From positions 1 to 64,000 of the forward strand of contig NZ_JAJGBK010000003.1 in the NCBI RefSeq assembly GCF_020696975.1: a stretch of 64,000 nucleotides of DNA. Direction: 5' to 3'. Under the pieces are notes generated by a model that saw only the letters and a program-made list of their open reading frames with translations, was not told the DNA's origin and made no database searches. Positions 60,475 to 64,000 of the stretch are shown in pieces; within the stretch, counting starts at the first letter, position 1; the number at the start of each line of letters is the position of its first letter. The DNA comes from Methanoculleus sp. (GTDB taxonomy: Archaea; Halobacteriota; Methanomicrobia; Methanomicrobiales; Methanoculleaceae). The translations under genes and the position numbers were made by a program.

Positions 60475-62226
60475 ATGGATCAGGTAGGAGGTGCTCCGGC
60501 ACCGTCCGGGGATAGCGCACTCGCTCTGGCAAAGGTGCCGAGCGGCATCCAGGGTCTTGACGAGATCACCGCCGGCGGGCTCCCGAAGGGGCGGCCGACA
60601 CTTGTCGTCGGAAAAGCCGGGAGCGGGAAGACGCTCTTTGCCATGCAGTTCCTGGTGAACGGGGCGGTGCACTACGATGAACCCGGTGTCTTCGTCTCCT
60701 TTGAGGAGACGGCAGAGGATCTGGTCAAGAACGTCCGCTCCCTCGGCTTCGACCTCCCGGGGCTGATCGAGGAAGAGAAACTCTCGATCGACTATGTCCG
60801 GATCGAGAAGAGCGAGATCGAGGAGACCGGCGAGTACGACCTCGACGGGCTCTTCATCAGGCTCGGGTATGCGATCGATTCTATCGGGGCGAAACGCGTC
60901 GCGCTCGATACCATCGAGGTCCTCTTTTCAGGCCTCTCGAACGAAGGCATCATCCGCGCCGAGCTTCGTCGGCTCCTCTCCTGGCTCAAGGAGAAGGGCG
61001 TCACGGCGGTCGTGACCGGCGAGAGCGGCCAGGGCGAATGCCTGACCCGGCACGGCCTTGAAGAATATGTCTCCGACGCCGTCATCCTCCTCGACCACCG
61101 GGTGACCAACCAGATCTCGACCCGGCGCCTGCGCATCGTCAAGTACCGCGGCTCCACCCACGGCACGAACGAGTACCCGTTCCTGATCACGGCGCGCGAA
61201 GGTATCGTCATCATGCCGGTCACCACCCTCGGCCTCGAACACGAAGCTCTCGAAGACCGGGTCTCCACCGGCATCGAACGGCTCGATGCGATGCTCGGTG
61301 GCAGGGGTTACTACCGAGGCTCAAGCGTCCTGATATCAGGCGCGCCAGGCAGCGGCAAGACGAGTTTTGCCGCGGCTTTCGCAGATGCGGCCTGCCGGCG
61401 AGGCGAGCGGTGTCTCTACTTCGCCTTTGAAGAGTCGCCGAGCCAGATCGTGCGAAACATGCGATCTATCGGGATCGACCTTCAGGCCTGGATTGATGCA
61501 GGAAACCTTGAGATCCGCTCATCCCGTCCGACGGCGTACGGCCTTGAGACGCACCTTGCCACCATGCTCCGGGATGTGCAGATCTTTCGGCCGGACGCTG
61601 TTGTTGTTGACCCCATATCGAGCCTCATCACGGTAGGCAGCGAGGCGGACACGAAGGCGATGCTGATCCGGTTCGTCGACTATTTAAAGGTCAACCAGAT
61701 CACCGGGCTCTTCACCGACCTGACGCGGGCGGATGGATCCCCTGAACAGGCGAGGATCGAGATGTCGTCGCTGATGGATGTGTGGATCCTCCTCAAATTC
61801 ATCGAGTCCGGCAGCGAGCGGGACCGGGGCCTGTATATTCTGAAGTCCCGGGGCATGGCGCACTCCAACCAGGTTCGGGAGGTCATCATCACCGATGAAG
61901 GGATCGATCTCGCAGACGTCTACCTCGGGCCAGGCGGTGTGTTGACCGGCTCGGCGCGCTACATCAGCGAGATGGAGGAAGGGGAGGAGGTCCGGAACCG
62001 CGAGGACGAACTTCGCGCCCGGCGGATTGAGGCTGACCGGAAGCGCAAGGTGCTCGAAGCCCGGATCGCAGCCCTTCAGGCGGAGTGCCAGGGGGTGCAG
62101 ACAGAGTTCGACCGGTTCTCCCGCGAGCTGGACCGGAAAAAGCGAGCCCAATCAGAGGAGAGGGGGCACCTTGCCCGCATGCGGCAGGCGGACAGAGCAG
62201 CGCGGGAGCATGACCGGGAACAATGA
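60475..62226 (+). CDS. kaiC: KaiC, double-domain ATPase with coiled-coil tail
   Basis: A 583-residue full-length KaiC from ATG 60475 (MDQVGGAPAPSGDS). With this start the CI Walker A is residues 46-53 (GKAGSGKT) and the glutamates are E77/E78, as in Synechococcus KaiC. CII has GAPGSGKT at 289-296 and E319/E320. The phospho-site region reads EMSSLMD, giving Ser431/Ser432 in place of Ser431/Thr432, and Ala in place of Thr426. The C-terminal A-loop is replaced by about 80 residues of charged coiled coil. Earlier in-frame starts at 60355 and 60448 are less likely. Confidence 0.96.
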   Translation: MDQVGGAPAPSGDSALALAKVPSGIQGLDEITAGGLPKGRPTLVVGKAGSGKTLFAMQFLVNGAVHYDEPGVFVSFEETAEDLVKNVRSLGFDLPGLIEEEKLSIDYVRIEKSEIEETGEYDLDGLFIRLGYAIDSIGAKRVALDTIEVLFSGLSNEGIIRAELRRLLSWLKEKGVTAVVTGESGQGECLTRHGLEEYVSDAVILLDHRVTNQISTRRLRIVKYRGSTHGTNEYPFLITAREGIVIMPVTTLGLEHEALEDRVSTGIERLDAMLGGRGYYRGSSVLISGAPGSGKTSFAAAFADAACRRGERCLYFAFEESPSQIVRNMRSIGIDLQAWIDAGNLEIRSSRPTAYGLETHLATMLRDVQIFRPDAVVVDPISSLITVGSEADTKAMLIRFVDYLKVNQITGLFTDLTRADGSPEQARIEMSSLMDVWILLKFIESGSERDRGLYILKSRGMAHSNQVREVIITDEGIDLADVYLGPGGVLTGSARYISEMEEGEEVRNREDELRARRIEADRKRKVLEARIAALQAECQGVQTEFDRFSRELDRKKRAQSEERGHLARMRQADRAAREHDREQ

Positions 62227-62551
62227 GTTGAGAGGCGCCTGAGAGGAAGGGAGTTCGGTATCCCGACTCAATGCGGTGAGGATTACCTGATGAGCCACAT
62301 TGCTGGAGTGATCGGCCCTCTGCGGTCCCGCCCTTATCCTGTCTGCGTCGCCCGGTGGAACGATCCTCCCCGGCATCGCAACAATATTATTCTCCATAGA
62401 GAATTATCCAGCCGGAACCGGGGGAGTTGCCACGAAGATCAGGGTCACCCGCTGTTTTGCAGAGGAGAGCGCCGATACGCCTGCGGTCCTCCAGATCGAG
62501 GTCGATCAGGCGGACGTCCCCTCCGCAGACGAGATCCTGACGTTTGCATCC

Positions 62552-62770
62552 ATGCACGGGAACTTCGTCTGTGTCTCCGACCGCATCTTCCGCCGGTTCG
62601 AGATCCTTCTCCCCCCGGAGAGCCGTCTTGAGATCCTCAAAGATGCGCTTCTGGAGGTCATACGCCTCGAGCCGGGATCGGAGGGGCTCAACCCCTACGA
62701 GGTCGAGGACTTCATCGATGCCCTCGAGAGGGCCCGGCAGAAGGTGCTGGGCGAGGACGAACCATCCTGA
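62552..62770 (+). CDS. Hypothetical protein, probably N-terminally extended with a non-standard start
   Basis: The ORF from ATG 62552 encodes 72 residues (MHGNFVCVSDRIFRRFEIL), but the same frame continues upstream with good GC-ending codons to about 62430, reading TKIRVTRCFAEESADTPAVL. No ATG, GTG or TTG exists in that frame, although GGGGGAG sits at about 62420 ahead of a GTT-GCC-ACG stretch and a TATA-like AATATTATT lies upstream. The real protein is likely about 113-115 residues with a rare start or an edited/sequencing-error start. No family is recognised. Confidence 0.55.
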   Translation: MHGNFVCVSDRIFRRFEILLPPESRLEILKDALLEVIRLEPGSEGLNPYEVEDFIDALERARQKVLGEDEPS

Positions 62771-62790
62771 CACCCCTCCCGGTTCGTTCA

Positions 62791-62797
62791 CCTTTTT
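62791..62797 (+). terminator. T-run terminator after the hypothetical gene
   Basis: A run of six to seven T residues (CACCTTTTTTGCG) lies about 25 bp after the stop, separating it from the methyltransferase. Confidence 0.5.
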
Positions 62798-62820
62798 TGC
62801 GGAGGACCACGAACCCATAA

Positions 62821-63687
62821 GTGATCGGAGTGGCAGAAGAGGAGAGAGATGGGTATGGGGGGCTTGCGGTCAACACCATCCATACCATGGACTGCATAGA
62901 GGGCATGCAGCGCCTGGCGGCAGGTTCGGTCGATATCATCGTCACATCACCGCCTTACAACATCGGGAAGGAGTACAACTCCTACGACGACAAAAAGCCC
63001 CGCGAAGACTATCTCGACTGGATGGGACGGGTTGCCGCCGGAGTGGCGCGCATCCTCGCCGACGACGGCTCGTTCTTCCTCAACATCGGCGGCAAACCCC
63101 GGGACCCCTGGATACCCTTCGATGTCATCCAGCGGTTCCGTCCTCACTTCGAACTGCAGAACGTCATCCACTGGGTCAAGTCGGTCGCGATCGAGAAGGA
63201 GGATGTGGGCAACTACGAGCATATCGCCGGGGATATTGCCGTCGGCCACTACCAGCCGGTGAACAGCGCCCGCTATCTGAGCCAGTGCCACGAGCACATC
63301 TTCCACTTCACGAAGAAGGGCGACGTGGCCCTCGACAAACTGGGCATAGGCGTGCCCTACCAGGACAAGAGCAATATCGGCCGCTGGAAGGCAGCGGAAC
63401 GCGACCTCCGCGACCGGGGGAACACCTGGTTCATCCCCTACCGGACCATCCGCTCGTCCCGGCCGCATCCGACGAGTTTCCCGGAGAAACTCCCGGAGAT
63501 GTGCATCCGGCTCCACGGCTGCCGGCCCGGGACGCTCGTTCTCGATCCCTTCATGGGCATCGGGAGCACAGCGCTCGCGGCAATCGCCGTCGGCGCGGAC
63601 TATATCGGGTTCGAGATCGACCCGGAATACCGGGCGATCGCAGAGGCCCGGATCGCCGAAGCACGCCGGCAAGAAGGACCGAACTGA
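62821..63687 (+). CDS. DNA methyltransferase (TSPPY-type, N4-cytosine or N6-adenine)
   Basis: A 288-residue amino-methyltransferase. The catalytic motif [18 protein letters not shown] (motif IV) stands near residue 40; the SAM motif [17 protein letters not shown], near residue 240, giving the beta-class order (IV before I). TSPPY is common in m4C enzymes but also in m6A ones. The start is GTG 62821 or GTG 62830. No restriction endonuclease or specificity gene is adjacent, so it is an orphan methyltransferase, possibly regulatory or a relic of a restriction system. Confidence 0.9.
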   Translation: MIGVAEEERDGYGGLAVNTIHTMDCIEGMQRLAAGSVDIIVTSPPYNIGKEYNSYDDKKPREDYLDWMGRVAAGVARILADDGSFFLNIGGKPRDPWIPFDVIQRFRPHFELQNVIHWVKSVAIEKEDVGNYEHIAGDIAVGHYQPVNSARYLSQCHEHIFHFTKKGDVALDKLGIGVPYQDKSNIGRWKAAERDLRDRGNTWFIPYRTIRSSRPHPTSFPEKLPEMCIRLHGCRPGTLVLDPFMGIGSTALAAIAVGADYIGFEIDPEYRAIAEARIAEARRQEGPN

Positions 63688-63812
63688 TGCAGACTCTTTC
63701 TTCGGGCATGACATACCCGGCTCTGCCCCCACCATTATTCCTCAAAAAAATGGCCTGAACCACGTACATTATATAATTCAGGCGGCATGTAGTCCCTGCC
63801 AGAGGGAGAATA

Positions 63813-64000
63813 ATGGATATCAAGTATGTGTCTACGACATGCCCGTACTGCGGCACCGGGTGCGGGTTCAACCTTGTCGTCCGGGACGGCAAGGTCTTTG
63901 ACGTGGCGCACTGGCAGCGCGCACCCGTCAATGGGGGCAAACTCTGCCCCAAAGGACGCTATGCCCACGAATTCATCAACAGCCCCGACCGCCTCACAAA
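63813..64000 (+). CDS. fdhA: Formate dehydrogenase alpha subunit, 5' fragment
   Basis: The first 62 residues, from ATG 63813 with GAGGGAG upstream, read [21 protein letters not shown] and continue to [16 protein letters not shown]. The cysteine pattern CxxCxxxC...C is the [4Fe-4S] motif of the molybdopterin oxidoreductases, and the whole match is to F420-linked formate dehydrogenase FdhA of methanogens. The gene runs off the right edge. It shows the organism can probably use formate as electron donor. Confidence 0.93.
   Translation, partial: MDIKYVSTTCPYCGTGCGFNLVVRDGKVFDVAHWQRAPVNGGKLCPKGRYAHEFINSPDRLT

Noticed and set aside
62544-63758. 404-residue plus-strand ORF
   Set aside because: Out of frame with the methyltransferase, which has motif IV and motif I in the right order.

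Overview
The window reads as chromosome of a hydrogenotrophic/formate-using methanogen of the order Methanomicrobiales, most like Methanoculleus. The reasons are a GC-rich genome with archaeal information genes (Cdc48-type AAA ATPase, LSm protein, RtcB with archease, DUF99, DUF504, UPF0200), methanogen-restricted genes (a methanogenesis-marker-10 radical SAM enzyme, F420H2:NADP reductase, DUF2111, DUF2551), archaeal fructose-1,6-bisphosphate aldolase/phosphatase, an intron-containing tRNA-Met, TATA boxes, and the start of a formate dehydrogenase alpha subunit at the right edge. The species cannot be fixed from the sequence alone.

Layout. 1-3.3 kb: a chemoreceptor (5' cut by the window) with CheW and CheR. 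3.2-6 kb: small hypotheticals and a secreted repeat protein. 6-13.5 kb (minus strand): RecJ-like DHH protein, a PhoU/TrkA-C plus MgtE-like transport pair, RNase Z, a TIM-barrel protein, UPF0200 kinase and a radical SAM activase. 13.5-21 kb: thiC, a 550-bp gene-free repeat patch, a CMD-family protein, a formyl-THF cyclo-ligase homologue, cdc48-hsp20 and fbp. 21-28.6 kb: LSm-HTH pair, pilin-like protein, Usp, DUF99, a GT2 enzyme, an aldolase, and a secF-secD-thioredoxin-npdG unit. 29-39.6 kb: DUF2551, archease-rtcB, then a coherent biotin block: birA, a BirA-type operator, bioY-ecfA-ecfA'-ecfT, and the biotin-dependent pyruvate carboxylase pycB-pycA. In that block the ligase, the importer and the biotinylated enzyme sit together.

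39.7-45.6 kb is an accessory island next to tRNA-Met(CAT). It holds a frameshifted HTH gene, two copies of a toxin-antitoxin antitoxin (one with a frameshifted toxin, one truncated at a chimeric junction into a broken hydrolase), a nucleotidyltransferase remnant, a NucS-like nuclease candidate, a CARF-like/winged-helix regulator with a repeat-bearing divergent promoter, a small PD-(D/E)XK-like protein and a two-helix membrane protein. Its AT-rich, decayed character contrasts with the flanks.

46-57.8 kb: ZIP transporter, tRNA-Leu and tRNA-Asp, diphthamide ligase coupled to a catalytically altered amidotransferase-like protein, a GAF/PAS histidine kinase, Mmp10, tRNA-Thr, a GNAT toxin-antitoxin-like pair, and purine genes (a PurS-PurL fusion and PurQ). 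57.9-62.2 kb: a Kai cassette of two KaiB proteins, a PAS histidine kinase and a full-length double-domain KaiC that keeps cyanobacterial motif spacing. I regard this as the most remarkable system in the window. The right end carries an orphan DNA methyltransferase and the 5' end of fdhA.
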